The notes below the pieces were generated by a model. That model searched no databases. It was given only the letters and a program-made list of their open reading frames with translations, and was not told where the DNA came from. The position numbers were made by a program, and so were the translations under genes. 64,000 bases of DNA, taken from contig NZ_JAAXPG010000008.1 of assembly GCF_012396365.1 (NCBI RefSeq), positions 157,108 through 221,107 of the forward strand, read 5' to 3'. Positions 1 through 8,826 of the stretch are shown here, piece after piece. How positions within the stretch are numbered: the first letter of the stretch is position 1; each line of letters opens with the position of its first letter. Origin of the DNA: Nocardiopsis alborubida. GTDB lineage: Bacteria > Actinomycetota > Actinomycetes > Streptosporangiales > Streptosporangiaceae.

Positions 1-86
1 ACAAGTACCCGCGCGAGGTGGAGTTCCGCACCGAGCTGCCGATGACCTCCACCGGCAAGATCCTCAAGCGCGAGCTGCGCGCCTGA
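1..86 (+). CDS. Acyl-CoA synthetase / AMP-dependent ligase, C-terminal end (partial)
   Basis: Only the last 27 codons are in the window (reading frame from base 3, stop TGA at 84-86). The peptide ends in the motif P-M-T-S-T-G-K-I-L-K-R-E-L. This is the A10 motif of the ANL superfamily, whose lysine in TGK contacts the acyl-adenylate. Family membership as an acyl- or aryl-CoA synthetase is therefore secure, but the substrate cannot be told. A hairpin follows at 137-190. Confidence 0.85.
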   Translation, partial: KYPREVEFRTELPMTSTGKILKRELRA

Positions 87-136
87 CCCCCGCGCGGCGG
101 GGCCGGTCCTGTTCCTGGGGGCCTCCGCTCCGCTTC

Positions 137-190
137 GGCCCGCCCGTCGCCCGCCGCCGCCCGCCGGGGCGCTCCGCGACGGGGCGGGCC
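137..190 (+). terminator. Hairpin downstream of the acyl-CoA synthetase
   Basis: A 14-nt arm at 137-150 (starting GGCCCGCCC) pairs with 176-190 (ending GGGCGGGCC) with one bulged G. It lies 50 nt after the stop codon and has no U-tract, as is usual in actinobacteria. The rest of the 330-nt gap to 415 shows no convincing gene. Confidence 0.5.
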
Positions 191-415
191 ACCACCCTCA
201 ACGGACGCTACGCGCAGTACTCGCCCGGTTCGGGCGTCCTCCGGTGCGGGAATCGGGTTGGAGCAAGCACAGCGGTGCCTCCGGTGAGACGGCTCGTGCC
301 CACCCGTCGCCCCCGCCGCCCTCAACCGACGCCTACGGAGCGGTCCTGCTCGCGGTCCCACCTCCAGCGCATCCAGAACCCCGTGGACGCCCGCCCCCGG
401 GTAACCGGCCCGCCC

Positions 416-1315
416 TCACCCCTTGACGGCTCCCTGGACGAGCCCGGAGACCAGGAAGCGCTGCACGAGGACGAAGAAGACCATGACCGGGATGGTGATG
501 AGAGTGGAGGCCGCCATCACGTGCCCCCAGTCGTTGGCGTACTGGCCGAAGAACTGGCGCAGGCCGACCGCCACCGTGTAGTTCTCGCTCTGGGTCATGA
601 AGGTCAGCGCCAGCACGAACTCGTTCCACGCCACGATGAACGAGAAGATGGCCGTGGCCACCAGGCCGGGCGCCACCAGCGGGAACAGCACCCTCCAGAA
701 CATCTGGCCCCAGGAGGCCCCGTCGATGTAGGCGGCCTCCTCCACCTCCACGGGCACGGCGGCCACGAAGCCGCGCATCATCCACACCGCCAACGGCAGG
801 GACAGCGCCACGTAGACCACGCCGAGGCCGAGCATGGTGTTGAGCAGCTGGAGGTCGCGCACCTGGAGGAAGAGCGGGATGACCAGCGCCTCCAGCGGCA
901 CCATCTGCACGATGAGGATCATCACCAGCACCGCGGTGCGGAAGCGGAACCGGAAGCGGGCCACCGCCACGGCGGCCAGCAGAGACAGCACGCACGCTCC
1001 GGCCACGGTGATGCAGGCGACCGTGAGCGAGTTGAGCATGTACTGGCCGAACCTGGCCTCGGTGAGCACGTAGACGAAGTTGTCCAGGGACAGCCCGGCG
1101 GGCAGCAGTGCCCCGGCCCCCGATGTGGCCCGGTCCGAGAACGCGCTGATGAGCATGAAGTAGACGGGGAAGAGCGTGAACAGCAGCAGGACGGCCACCC
1201 CGGCGGACTTGGCCAGGAACCGTCCCGTCCGCCGGACGTCACCCCTGCGGCGGGCGTCGCGGACGCGGCCCTCCCAGTCGGTGTCGGCGGCGGGTGCCTC
1301 TGTGCGCGTGACCAC
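416..1315 (-). CDS. Carbohydrate ABC transporter permease, MalG type
   Basis: Inner-membrane subunit of a CUT1-type sugar importer. About six hydrophobic segments are visible, and the cytoplasmic EAA loop (E-E-A-A-Y-I-D-G-A) that docks the ATPase lies in the second half. The C-terminus V-Q-G-A-V-K-G is typical of MalG-like proteins. I place the start at GTG 1315, preceded by AGGAAGGA at 7 nt, giving 299 aa; the frame stays open upstream but that part is non-membrane and atypical. It is the third gene of a binding protein-permease-permease set, with a 99-aa gene on the other strand lying between it and the MalF-type gene. No ATPase is encoded nearby, so a shared MsiK-like ATPase is likely. The substrate is unknown. 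Confidence 0.9.
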   Translation of the reverse strand: MVTRTEAPAADTDWEGRVRDARRRGDVRRTGRFLAKSAGVAVLLLFTLFPVYFMLISAFSDRATSGAGALLPAGLSLDNFVYVLTEARFGQYMLNSLTVACITVAGACVLSLLAAVAVARFRFRFRTAVLVMILIVQMVPLEALVIPLFLQVRDLQLLNTMLGLGVVYVALSLPLAVWMMRGFVAAVPVEVEEAAYIDGASWGQMFWRVLFPLVAPGLVATAIFSFIVAWNEFVLALTFMTQSENYTVAVGLRQFFGQYANDWGHVMAASTLITIPVMVFFVLVQRFLVSGLVQGAVKG

Positions 1316-1381
1316 GGGCGTTCCTTCCTCAGCGGTGACCGGAGGTCCGAATCCGGTTGTTCCGGGCTCGGGCGGGGCCGT

Positions 1382-1387
1382 TAGACT
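1382..1387 (+). promoter_or_regulatory. Candidate -10 box (TAGACT)
   Basis: TAGACT matches the actinobacterial housekeeping -10 consensus and lies about 95 nt before the small gene at 1482. The -35 region is weak: TTGTTC lies 19 nt upstream. It sits just upstream of the divergent permease start. Confidence 0.35.
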
Positions 1388-1481
1388 GCTCGACTGTCCG
1401 GGGCGGGACGTCCTTCGCACCCCGGCGGAGGAGGAGTGATGGCCGTGTCGACAGGGTCGCCGGAGACGGTGGCGTAGCACC

Positions 1482-1781
1482 GTGCGCTCTTCCGCCGGGC
1501 CCTCCCCCACCGAGGTCGTCATCAGCTGGATCCCCCATGACGCGCGCTTCCGCGACCGCGCCGTCCGGCACGCCCTGCGCGACTCCAGCGGGCGGCTGCT
1601 GCACGCCTACGTCGAGAACCTGGTCAACCGGGACAACGACGACGGGCGTCCGCTGGACGAGTACGACCTGCGGACCATGGGCGCGGTGCGCGAGGACCTC
1701 GACCGGCGCTCCCTGGCCTCGGTCGACTGGCGCCGCGTCCGCGACAAGCTGGTGGCGGGGGTCCACGGCCCCGCCGGCTGA
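1482..1781 (+). CDS. Small hypothetical protein (99 aa)
   Basis: This is a soluble, charged protein with no recognised domain. It starts at GTG 1482 and contains motifs such as W-I-P-H-D-A-R-F and V-D-W-R-R-V-R-D-K-L. The codon pattern is typical of this genome. It lies between the two permease genes on the opposite strand, so it interrupts an otherwise continuous ABC operon. That implies either transcription through an antisense gene or a separate promoter for the MalG-type gene. No function can be assigned. Confidence 0.5.
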   Translation: MRSSAGPSPTEVVISWIPHDARFRDRAVRHALRDSSGRLLHAYVENLVNRDNDDGRPLDEYDLRTMGAVREDLDRRSLASVDWRRVRDKLVAGVHGPAG

Positions 1782-1804
1782 GCGGACCGCGAGGGCCGCC
1801 GTGC

Positions 1805-2818
1805 TCATCGGAGCTCGTCCTCTCGGAAGAGCGCGCGCAGGTAGAACACGGTGATCACCAGGAGCAGCAGCGTGAGCAGCACGGCGATGGCCGAGCCCAG
1901 ACCGTAGTCGTTGTGGCCGAAGGAGCGCACGTAGGACCACACGCCCAGGTTGAGCATCTCCGAGCCGCCCACGTCACCGCCGGGCATGAGGTAGATCTGC
2001 GCGAACACCTTGAAGTCCCAGATGGTGGAGAGCACGGTGACCACGGCGAACACCGGGCGCAGCACCGGGAACGTGACGTTCCAGAAGCGCTTCCAGGCGC
2101 CCGCGCCGTCGATGCGCGCCGCCTCGTGCAGCTCGCCGGGGACCGTGAGCAGTCCGGCCAGGACCGTGACCGCCACGAACGGGAAGCCCCCGTGCACCAC
2201 GTTGAGCGTGACGATGGCGTAGAAGAACAGCCGGTCGGAGAACCAGTTGTACCCGGAGGGCTCCAGCAGGCCCAGGGAGGTCAGGGCCTGGGAGACGACG
2301 CCGCTGTCGACGTCGAAGATCCAGATCCACACGTAGGTGCCGCTGACCGCGGGCATGGCCCAGGCGACCATGATGCAGGAGACCACGATGATCCGGGGCA
2401 CCGGGCGCAGTGTGGCCAGCAGCAGCGCCACCAGCGTGCCCACGACGATGGTGGTGACCACCGCGACCACCGCGAAGGCCACCGTGTTGAGCAGGGCGAC
2501 CCGCCACAGGTAGGGGTCGGTGAGCAGGGCGGCGTAGTTGGCGAGTCCGATGAAGTCGGACTCGCCCGAGACGAGGTTGCGCAGCTGGTACTCGCGGAAG
2601 GACAGCCACACGATCCGGCCGAGCGGGAGCAACAGCAGCAGCCCGATGACCGTCAGCGCGGGGGCGAGCAGCACCCAGGGCAGGAGCGCCCTGCGTCCGC
2701 GCTGGCCCAGGAGCGGTGCCCGCCGCGGCCGGGGCCGTCGCGGTGACGGCTCGGCGGAGCGGCGGGCCTTCGGCCCCGGCTCGCTGCTGGCGGTGCCCAA
2801 CCCGACCGGTGTTCGCAC
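1805..2818 (-). CDS. Carbohydrate ABC transporter permease, MalF type
   Basis: Membrane-spanning subunit of the CUT1 importer, 337 aa, with an Arg/Pro-rich N-terminal tail of about 45 residues and then six hydrophobic segments. The EAA loop reads H-E-A-A-R-I-D-G-A-G-A. It starts at GTG 2818, 4 nt after the binding-protein stop codon, with GGGGGTAG just upstream, so translation is probably coupled. It should form the translocation pore with the MalG-type permease at 416-1315. Confidence 0.92.
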   Translation of the reverse strand: MRTPVGLGTASSEPGPKARRSAEPSPRRPRPRRAPLLGQRGRRALLPWVLLAPALTVIGLLLLLPLGRIVWLSFREYQLRNLVSGESDFIGLANYAALLTDPYLWRVALLNTVAFAVVAVVTTIVVGTLVALLLATLRPVPRIIVVSCIMVAWAMPAVSGTYVWIWIFDVDSGVVSQALTSLGLLEPSGYNWFSDRLFFYAIVTLNVVHGGFPFVAVTVLAGLLTVPGELHEAARIDGAGAWKRFWNVTFPVLRPVFAVVTVLSTIWDFKVFAQIYLMPGGDVGGSEMLNLGVWSYVRSFGHNDYGLGSAIAVLLTLLLLVITVFYLRALFREDELR

Positions 2819-2822
2819 GTCT

Positions 2823-4106
2823 CTACCCCCCGTTGAGGATGCGCTCGATCTCGTTGGCCGCGTTCTCGGTGGCCTCCTCCACGGTGGCCTCGCCGTTGAG
2901 GATGTCCTGCTGCATGCCGACCAGGACCTTCTCGGCCTCGACCTGGGTCCACGCGGGGGTGACGGGCACGCCCCGGCTGGCCTCGTTGAGCTGGACGGCG
3001 AAGGGCTCCAGGATGGGGTCGGCGGAGGCGGAGAAGGCGTCGACCCGGTCGACCACGCCCGGGAAGAAGCCGGTCTCCTCGGACCAGCGCATGGCGAACT
3101 CCTCGCCGGTCAGGTGCTGGACGTACTGCCAGGCGGCCTCCTCCTGGCCGGTGCCCTCGAAGACCGACAGCAGGGAGCCGCCCGCGAAGGAGGGCATGTA
3201 CCCGCCGTCCTGGCCGGGCAGGGTGAAGGAGCCGAGCCTGCCCTCCAGGTCGGGGTTGGCCTCCAGGATGGCCTTGGGGTTGGCGCTGCCGAGGATGGCC
3301 ATGGCCGCCTCCTCGTCGGCGACGGCCTCCATGACGGCGATCTCGTTCCAGTTGACGGCGCCGGTGGTGGAGGTGCCGTCCTCCAGGGCCAGGTCGGTGA
3401 AGAAGCCGACCCCGGCGCGGGCCTCCTCGCTGTCGATCTCCGAGACCCAGGTGCCGTCGGACTGCTCGACGGCGATCTCCCCGCCGCCGCCCCAGATCCA
3501 CGGCATGACCGAGTACTGGGCGTCGCCCGGGACGGGGAAGGCGATCATGTCCTCCTCGGCCTCGGACAGGGCCAGGGCGGTCTCGCGCAGCTCCTCCCAG
3601 TTCTCGGGGACCTCCAGGCCGTGCTCCTCGAAGACGTCGCTGCGGTAGACGACGGAGCGGATGGAGGCGTACCAGGGGACGCCGTAGACGCCCTCGCCGA
3701 GTTGGCCCATCTCCATCAGGCCGGGGATGTACTGGGAGGTGTCGATGTCGTAGCCGGACAGGTCGTGCAGGGCTCCGGCGTCGGCGAACCCGGGCGTGAA
3801 GGTGTTGCCGAGTTCGGCGACGTCGGGCATGGTGCCGCCCGCGATGGCGGTGGAGATCTTGTTCTGGGCGTCCTGCCAGGGCACGAACTCGACGTCGACC
3901 TCGATGCCGGTCTCCTCGGTGAACGCGGCGTTGGCTGCCTCGAAGAACCCCGTCTCGTCGGGGTTGGTGCCCTGCATGATCCAGACCAGGAGGCCGTCGG
4001 AGCCGGAGGCCCCGCCTCCTCCGCTCCCGCACGCCGTCGCGGCCAGGACCAGCGCCGTGACAGCGGCGGGGAGCGGAACGTACTTGTGGGTTCGTCTGCG
4101 GGCCAT
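2823..4106 (-). CDS. Sugar-binding lipoprotein of ABC importer (CUT1 family)
   Basis: Extracellular solute-binding protein of family 1, 427 aa. It has a signal peptide with lipobox L-A-A-T-A-C-G, so Cys lipidation and anchoring outside the membrane are expected. The mature part shows the usual W-I-M-Q-G-T and D-V-A-E-L-G-N-T blocks of sugar-binding proteins. The start is ATG 4106, 7 nt from GGGAGG; an in-frame GTG at 4112 sits too close to the ribosome site. It is first in its operon, followed by the MalF-type permease. No glycosidase adjoins it, so the sugar cannot be inferred. Confidence 0.92.
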   Translation of the reverse strand: MARRRTHKYVPLPAAVTALVLAATACGSGGGGASGSDGLLVWIMQGTNPDETGFFEAANAAFTEETGIEVDVEFVPWQDAQNKISTAIAGGTMPDVAELGNTFTPGFADAGALHDLSGYDIDTSQYIPGLMEMGQLGEGVYGVPWYASIRSVVYRSDVFEEHGLEVPENWEELRETALALSEAEEDMIAFPVPGDAQYSVMPWIWGGGGEIAVEQSDGTWVSEIDSEEARAGVGFFTDLALEDGTSTTGAVNWNEIAVMEAVADEEAAMAILGSANPKAILEANPDLEGRLGSFTLPGQDGGYMPSFAGGSLLSVFEGTGQEEAAWQYVQHLTGEEFAMRWSEETGFFPGVVDRVDAFSASADPILEPFAVQLNEASRGVPVTPAWTQVEAEKVLVGMQQDILNGEATVEEATENAANEIERILNGG

Positions 4107-4147
4107 CGGCACGCCTCCCGTTCCTTTCGAGGGTCCCCTGAGGGTTG

Positions 4148-4187
4148 GTAGGAAACCTACGTAAAGAACCGCGTGGAGTGAAGTAAA
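4148..4187 (-). promoter_or_regulatory. Promoter and operator-like repeat of the first sugar ABC operon
   Basis: On the minus strand TTTACT (4182-4187) and TACGTA (4158-4163) are separated by 18 nt, a good -35/-10 pair about 50 nt before the binding-protein start. The inverted repeat GTAGG-N3-CCTAC (4148-4160) overlaps the -10 box and could be a repressor site. No regulator gene is adjacent. Confidence 0.45.
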
Positions 4188-4301
4188 CCACTGCCTTTTG
4201 TGTCTGAGCCGTTAGGGGGCAGGGCATGTCCGGAGTGTCGCGGCCGGCACGGCGTGTCCCACGGGCCCCTTCGGGCCCGTGTGTCCCTTGGTCACATGCC
4301 C

Positions 4302-4787
4302 TTACTCGGACAGTCCGGTGACCTGGCGCAGGACGGACAGGAGTTCGGCGCGCTTGTACACGGCCAGGCCGATGGCCGCGCCGAAGGCGGCGAGCATGTG
4401 CACGTAGACCATGGGGTCGCCCCGGGTGAAGCGCTCCGCGGTCTCCTCCTCGCCGACCGAGTGGGCCTCCCACGCGGTGGAGACGGCGAACTCCAGTTCG
4501 GGCGGGAGCATCTCGGCGACCATGCGGGCGACGGCCTCGCGGGAGTCGGCGGGCTTCCAGACCACACCGGTCTGCTGCACGCGGCGGCCGAGGAAGGCGG
4601 CGATGACCTTGAGCTCGGACGTGACGGCCTCGACGTCGTCGGAGGCGCGCGGGACGACCGCGTCGAGCTCCTGCCGGTTGCGGTCCGCGTAGGCCGCGAT
4701 CAGGTCGATCGCGGTCCGCTTGACGTGGTCGGACGCGTCGGGTGCGGGCGTGGTCCCGTCGGTGCTGCCGTCGGAGGATGAGGACAC
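4302..4787 (-). CDS. Hypothetical protein (161 aa) downstream of tmsB
   Basis: Not recognised. The start is GTG 4787 with AAGGGA upstream. The N-terminal 20 residues are Ser/Asp-rich and the rest is predicted helical. Near the C-terminus a small, Ala/Gly-rich hydrophobic stretch (H-M-L-A-A-F-G-A-A-I-G-L-A-V-Y) could be one membrane-associated helix. It is on the same strand as the tmsA-tmsB pair, 182 nt downstream, so a link to lipid methylation is possible but not shown. Confidence 0.6.
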   Translation of the reverse strand: MSSSSDGSTDGTTPAPDASDHVKRTAIDLIAAYADRNRQELDAVVPRASDDVEAVTSELKVIAAFLGRRVQQTGVVWKPADSREAVARMVAEMLPPELEFAVSTAWEAHSVGEEETAERFTRGDPMVYVHMLAAFGAAIGLAVYKRAELLSVLRQVTGLSE

Positions 4788-4969
4788 GTCGTGGTCCCTT
4801 CTGGTGGGTGTGCGGCCGGGGTGTGTCCGTCTGGACCCCGCCGATCAAGCGGCGGGTCGTACGTCCGGCGGACACGCCCCGGGTCCATGATGCCGCGAAG
4901 CGGGCCCGCCGGTCCCCTGACAGGCCGAGGCTCCTCCCCCGGCGAACAGGGAGGGGGTGGGTCGACCGG

Positions 4970-6256
4970 TCAGAACCAGGGGCGCAGCGGCACGTGCGCC
5001 TCGGTGCCGTCCAATTTGACGCCCAGGATCTGGTGCAGCTGCACCACGTCGCGCTCGAAGCCGAGCACGCATCCGGCCATGTAGAGCCGCCAGACCCGGG
5101 CGGTGCCCCGGCCGACCTCGGCGACGGCCTCGTCCCAGTTGCGGTCCAGGTTGGCGCCCCAGTGGCGCAGGGTCAGGGCGTAGTGCTCGCGCAGGTTCTC
5201 CTGGTGGCGGATCTCGAAACCGGCGTCGTTCATGGCGGTCTGGATCCGGCCGGGGCCCTCCAACTCCCCGTCGGGGAAGACGTAGCGGTTGATGACGCCC
5301 CCACGGTTCAGGGACGGGAGGTCGTTGCGCGGCCGGGTGATGCAGTGGTTGAGCAGCCGCCCGCCGGGCACGAGCTTGTCGTTGAGCGAGGCGAAGTAGG
5401 AGTCCAGGTTGTCCGCCCCCACGTGCTCGGTCAGTCCGATGGAGCTGATCCGGTCGTAGCTGCCGTCGGGGACGTCGCGGTAGTCCATGTGGCGGACCTC
5501 GGCCAGCTCGGACAGCCCCTCCTGGGCGATCCTCTTGGCCGCCCACTCGGCCTGCTCCTTGGACAGGGTGACGCCGAGCGCGCGGACCCCGTGTTCGCGG
5601 GCGGCGTGCATGACCATGCCGCCCCAGCCGCAGCCCACGTCGAGCAGACGCATGCCGGGTTCCAGACCGAGCTTGCGCGAGATCAGTTCGTACTTGCGGA
5701 ACTGGGCGCTCTCCAGGGCCCCGTCGGAGCGGCCGACCCGGTCCCGGGCCCCGTCCTCGTCGTCGAAGACGGCGCAGGTGTAGGTCATCGACGGGCCCAG
5801 GACCATCTCGTAGAAGGCGTTGGAGACGTCGTAGTGGTGGTGGATGACCTCGGCGTCGCGCTGCTTGGAGTGGCGCCAGCCCAGCCCGCTGAGGCGGCCC
5901 TGGCGCATCTCCTGCGGGGGCGGGGCGACCCGGTTGACGAACTTGACCCAGCCCACCGACCGCGCGATCTCGACCGCGTCGCGCACCGAGACCCTGAACC
6001 CGTCGGCGAAGACGAAGTCCGCCATGCGTCTGAGGGCGGTGTACATGTCCCCCTCCAGCTCCAGGTGGCCGGAGACGTAGGCCCGGGCCAGGCCGACGGC
6101 GTTGGGGGACTGCGCCAGGTAGTTCACCGCGACCGGGGTCCGCACGTGCAGGGCCACGTCGCTGTCGGGGTCCCCCGCGCCGCTGCCGTCGTAGGCGGTG
6201 AACCGGATGGGTGCGTCGGGTCCGACGACGCGTTCGAAGATCTCAGCGAGCCGCAT
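4970..6256 (-). CDS. tmsB: SAM-dependent fatty-acyl methyltransferase (cyclopropane synthase family), TmsB/BfaB-like
   Basis: Member of the cyclopropane-fatty-acyl-phospholipid synthase family, 428 aa. The SAM-binding motif is L-L-D-V-G-C-G-W-G-G, followed by the family block G-V-T-L-S-K-E-Q and by G-L-T-E-H-V-G. In actinobacteria this protein adds a methyl group across the oleoyl double bond, giving a 10-methylene intermediate that the partner oxidoreductase reduces to 10-methylstearate. The upstream FAD protein at 6342-7787 is that partner. The start ATG 6256 has AGGGAAGGA upstream. The tms assignment rests on the pair; the methyltransferase alone could also be a cyclopropane synthase. Confidence 0.85.
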   Translation of the reverse strand: MRLAEIFERVVGPDAPIRFTAYDGSGAGDPDSDVALHVRTPVAVNYLAQSPNAVGLARAYVSGHLELEGDMYTALRRMADFVFADGFRVSVRDAVEIARSVGWVKFVNRVAPPPQEMRQGRLSGLGWRHSKQRDAEVIHHHYDVSNAFYEMVLGPSMTYTCAVFDDEDGARDRVGRSDGALESAQFRKYELISRKLGLEPGMRLLDVGCGWGGMVMHAAREHGVRALGVTLSKEQAEWAAKRIAQEGLSELAEVRHMDYRDVPDGSYDRISSIGLTEHVGADNLDSYFASLNDKLVPGGRLLNHCITRPRNDLPSLNRGGVINRYVFPDGELEGPGRIQTAMNDAGFEIRHQENLREHYALTLRHWGANLDRNWDEAVAEVGRGTARVWRLYMAGCVLGFERDVVQLHQILGVKLDGTEAHVPLRPWF

Positions 6257-6271
6257 TGCTCTGTCCTTCCC

Positions 6272-6295
6272 TCTTGCCCTCTTGCCCTCTTGCCG
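6272..6295 (-). repeat. Triple octamer repeat upstream of tmsB
   Basis: On the minus strand GGCAAGAG-type octamers recur three times without spacer (plus strand TCTTGCCC, TCTTGCCC, TCTTGCCG). They end about 16 nt before the tmsB start, immediately upstream of its ribosome site. Confidence 0.7.
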
Positions 6296-6341
6296 GTTGC
6301 GTGCCCGTCCCCTCGGGTCGCGTCCCGGTGGTCTCGTGCCG

Positions 6342-7787
6342 TCAGCGGTTGCGTACGCACTTGGCGTACAGGTCGAGCAGCCGTCCCTCGGGGTCGTAGG
6401 CCTCCTTGAGCCCGGCGTAGGCGGTGCCGTTGTACAGGCGCCAGAACTCCTCCTCGCCGTAGAAGGAGTCCGAGTACAGGGACTTGTGGCCGCCCAGGTC
6501 GGCCACCGTCTCCTCGACGAGGCGGTTGTGGTGGGCCCGGCGCTGCCCCGGCTTCATGTCGACCAGACCCCAGAAGCCGAAGTTCACGTAGAGGCGGTCG
6601 TGCTCCAGGGGGTAGAGCGGCCACACGTGCTCGTCCTCGCCCTGACCGGGCCGCCGGGGCTCGCGGAGCCGGAGGGGGCACATCCACACGGGGGTCATGC
6701 CGATCTCGGCGTGGTAGGTGTCGAGGAACTCCGCGCCGCGTTCGACGCCCACCTCGATGTCCTGGATGAGGGGTTCCTGGGGCCGCCGGCCCCGGTAGTG
6801 GTTGAGGAGGCGGGAGAAGTCGGTGCGCCGGTCCCAGGCGACCAGCCTGCGGTAGACGTCGGAGCGTTTGAGGGAGCGCGGCCACAGGGGGCGCACCAGC
6901 GGGTGCTGGGTGCCGAAGGCACGGGAGCACCAGAACCAGTCCGTGTCCCAGCGCCACAGGTAGTCGGCGATGGTGAGGTAGTCGCCGGGTCCGCTGCCCG
7001 CGTAGCGCTGGATGGACTGGTAGTAGACCTCCCGGCCGGTGTAGTCGCTGGTCCAGGGGGCCTGGTCGGTGAAGCGGGCCAGGGTCAGGTACAGCTCGTC
7101 GGGGCCGAAGGCGACCCCGTCCACGAAGTCGACCGGCTGGCCCCCGTGCTCGCGGTCGGCGCAGATCAGGGCGAGGGCGTCCATGGCCTCGGCGGCCTTG
7201 TGGAAGCGCAGGTGGCGCAGGTGCACGTACGGGGAGACCGGTTCGAGCTCCACGCGCAGGCGCAGGCTGTAGCCCAGGGTCCCGTAGGAGTTGGGGAAGC
7301 CGTGGAAGAGGTCGCTGTACTCGTTGTCCCTGGTGGCGGTGACGACGTCGCCGTCTCCGGTGAGGATCTCCATCTCCTGGACGGCCTCGTGCGGCAGGCC
7401 GTTGCGGAAGGAGGAGGACTCGATGCCCATGCCGGTGACGGCGCCGCCGAGGGTGATGGTGCGCAGCTGGGGGACGACCGTCGGCATGAGGCCGTGCGGC
7501 AGGGTGGCGGCGACGAGGTCCTCGTAGGTGGTCATGCCGCCGACGTCGGCGAGCCGTTCGACGGGGTCGATGGCGATGACGCCGGTGAAGGCGGACACGT
7601 CCAGGGCCGGTGCGCCGGTGGGCTCACGGAACCGGAAGAGGTTGGATGTGGGCTTGGCCAGGCGCACCGGCGCTCCCGGGGGCAGGGCCCGGTAGTCGCG
7701 GCGCAGTCTCTGGACCGCCGCTATGTGCTCGGCGAGCCCCGTCCGTGCGGAGGTGGCGCTGCCCGTGCCCTGCTGTTGAGGAGTCAT
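6342..7787 (-). CDS. tmsA: FAD-binding oxidoreductase, TmsA/BfaA-like
   Basis: Flavoprotein of the FAD-linked oxidase (PCMH/DHCR24-like) type, 481 aa from ATG 7787. The FAD-binding domain shows V-G-G-M-T-T-Y-E-D-L, then T-L-G-G-A-V-T-G-M-G-I-E-S and Y-G-T-L-G-Y. In the TmsAB pathway this enzyme reduces the 10-methylene acyl chain to the 10-methyl product (tuberculostearic-type acids). It is followed after 85 nt by the methyltransferase gene on the same strand, the usual operon order. Ten-methyl C18:0 is a known chemotaxonomic marker of Nocardiopsis, which fits. The frame is open further upstream, but family alignment supports the shorter start. Confidence 0.85.
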   Translation of the reverse strand: MTPQQQGTGSATSARTGLAEHIAAVQRLRRDYRALPPGAPVRLAKPTSNLFRFREPTGAPALDVSAFTGVIAIDPVERLADVGGMTTYEDLVAATLPHGLMPTVVPQLRTITLGGAVTGMGIESSSFRNGLPHEAVQEMEILTGDGDVVTATRDNEYSDLFHGFPNSYGTLGYSLRLRVELEPVSPYVHLRHLRFHKAAEAMDALALICADREHGGQPVDFVDGVAFGPDELYLTLARFTDQAPWTSDYTGREVYYQSIQRYAGSGPGDYLTIADYLWRWDTDWFWCSRAFGTQHPLVRPLWPRSLKRSDVYRRLVAWDRRTDFSRLLNHYRGRRPQEPLIQDIEVGVERGAEFLDTYHAEIGMTPVWMCPLRLREPRRPGQGEDEHVWPLYPLEHDRLYVNFGFWGLVDMKPGQRRAHHNRLVEETVADLGGHKSLYSDSFYGEEEFWRLYNGTAYAGLKEAYDPEGRLLDLYAKCVRNR

Positions 7788-8040
7788 CCCAGTTCCCGTT
7801 CCGGTGTCGGCGACACGCACTCGCGTGCCGGATCGGCCATGGCCGCCGGGCGGCTGGGACGGCCGATCCACTCAGTTCTACCTACCGGTAACGACCTTGT
7901 GCCACCCCATTTGTTCCGTGTCTTCCCCTCAGTTGTCCTGCCTGGGGTTGTGTCCGGGGCACGGTCGCCACGGGCGGATACGACCCCGCCGGGCGGTGTC
8001 CCGCCGGTGCGGTGCGGAGGTGGTCGTAGGATCGGGATTC

Positions 8041-8826
8041 GTGCGTATCGCTCTCGTTGACTCCGGTATCGGCATGCTCTCGACCGCGGCGGCCCTGCGT
8101 GTGGCACGGCCGGACGCCGACCTGTTCCTGTCGATGGACCCCGATCACATGCCCTGGGGTCCGCGTACCCCGGACGAGATCATCGCGCGCGCCCTGGCCG
8201 GGGCCCGGGCCGCCAGGGAGGCCGCCGGGGACGCGGCGCTGGACGCCGTGGTGGTGCCGTGCAACACCGCCTCGGTGCACGTGCTGGCCGAGCTGCGCGC
8301 CGAGTTCGAGCCGGATGTCCCGGTGATCGGGACGGTACCCGCCATCAAGCCCGCGGCCGCGGCCGGAGGGCCTATCGCGGTGTGGTCCACCGCCGCGACC
8401 ACGCGCAGCGGCTACCAGCGCCAGCTCATCGAGACCTTCGCCCGCGGCGTGGAGGTGACCGCGGTGGCCTGCGCGGGGCTGGCCGAGGCGGTGGAGTCGG
8501 CCGACCCGCGGCTGATCGACGACGCGGTGGCCTACGCCGCCGAGTTGACCCCCGGCGACGTGCACGGCGTGGTGCTCGGGTGCACGCACTACGACCTGGT
8601 GGGCGGACGGATCTCCGCGGCCCTGGGCGGGCGGGCGGAGCTGTTCACCGCCGCCGGAGCGGTCGCGGCGCAGGCCCTTCGCCGGATCGGCGAGACGCCC
8701 GTGGGCGCCGCGCCGGGACGGGTACGGGTGCTGGCCAGCGGCCGACCCTCCCGGCTGCCCGCCGCCGCGCTGTCCTACCCGGCGGGACGTTCCCTCGCGT
8801 CCGGGGTGGGTGCGGCGACCGTGTGA
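8041..8826 (+). CDS. murI: Glutamate racemase (Asp/Glu racemase family)
   Basis: Cofactor-independent racemase giving D-glutamate for peptidoglycan, 261 aa. Both catalytic cysteines are present: C74 in P-C-N-T-A-S and C181 in L-G-C-T-H-Y. The N-terminal V-D-S-G-I-G motif carries the conserved Asp. The start is GTG 8041, with a weak GGATCGG upstream. It is monocistronic by position: the neighbours on both sides are on the minus strand. Actinobacteria usually have another murI copy near rph, so this one may be a paralogue. Confidence 0.85.
   Translation: MRIALVDSGIGMLSTAAALRVARPDADLFLSMDPDHMPWGPRTPDEIIARALAGARAAREAAGDAALDAVVVPCNTASVHVLAELRAEFEPDVPVIGTVPAIKPAAAAGGPIAVWSTAATTRSGYQRQLIETFARGVEVTAVACAGLAEAVESADPRLIDDAVAYAAELTPGDVHGVVLGCTHYDLVGGRISAALGGRAELFTAAGAVAAQALRRIGETPVGAAPGRVRVLASGRPSRLPAAALSYPAGRSLASGVGAATV

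Noticed and set aside
244..426. Small plus-strand frame after the acyl-CoA synthetase
   Set aside because: Pro-rich, no ribosome site, overlaps the 3' end of the permease gene on the other strand.
1329..1940. Minus-strand frame overlapping the 99-aa gene
   Set aside because: It overlaps the 5' end of one gene and the 3' end of another and has Arg/Ala-rich noise composition; the 99-aa frame on the plus strand fits codon bias better.
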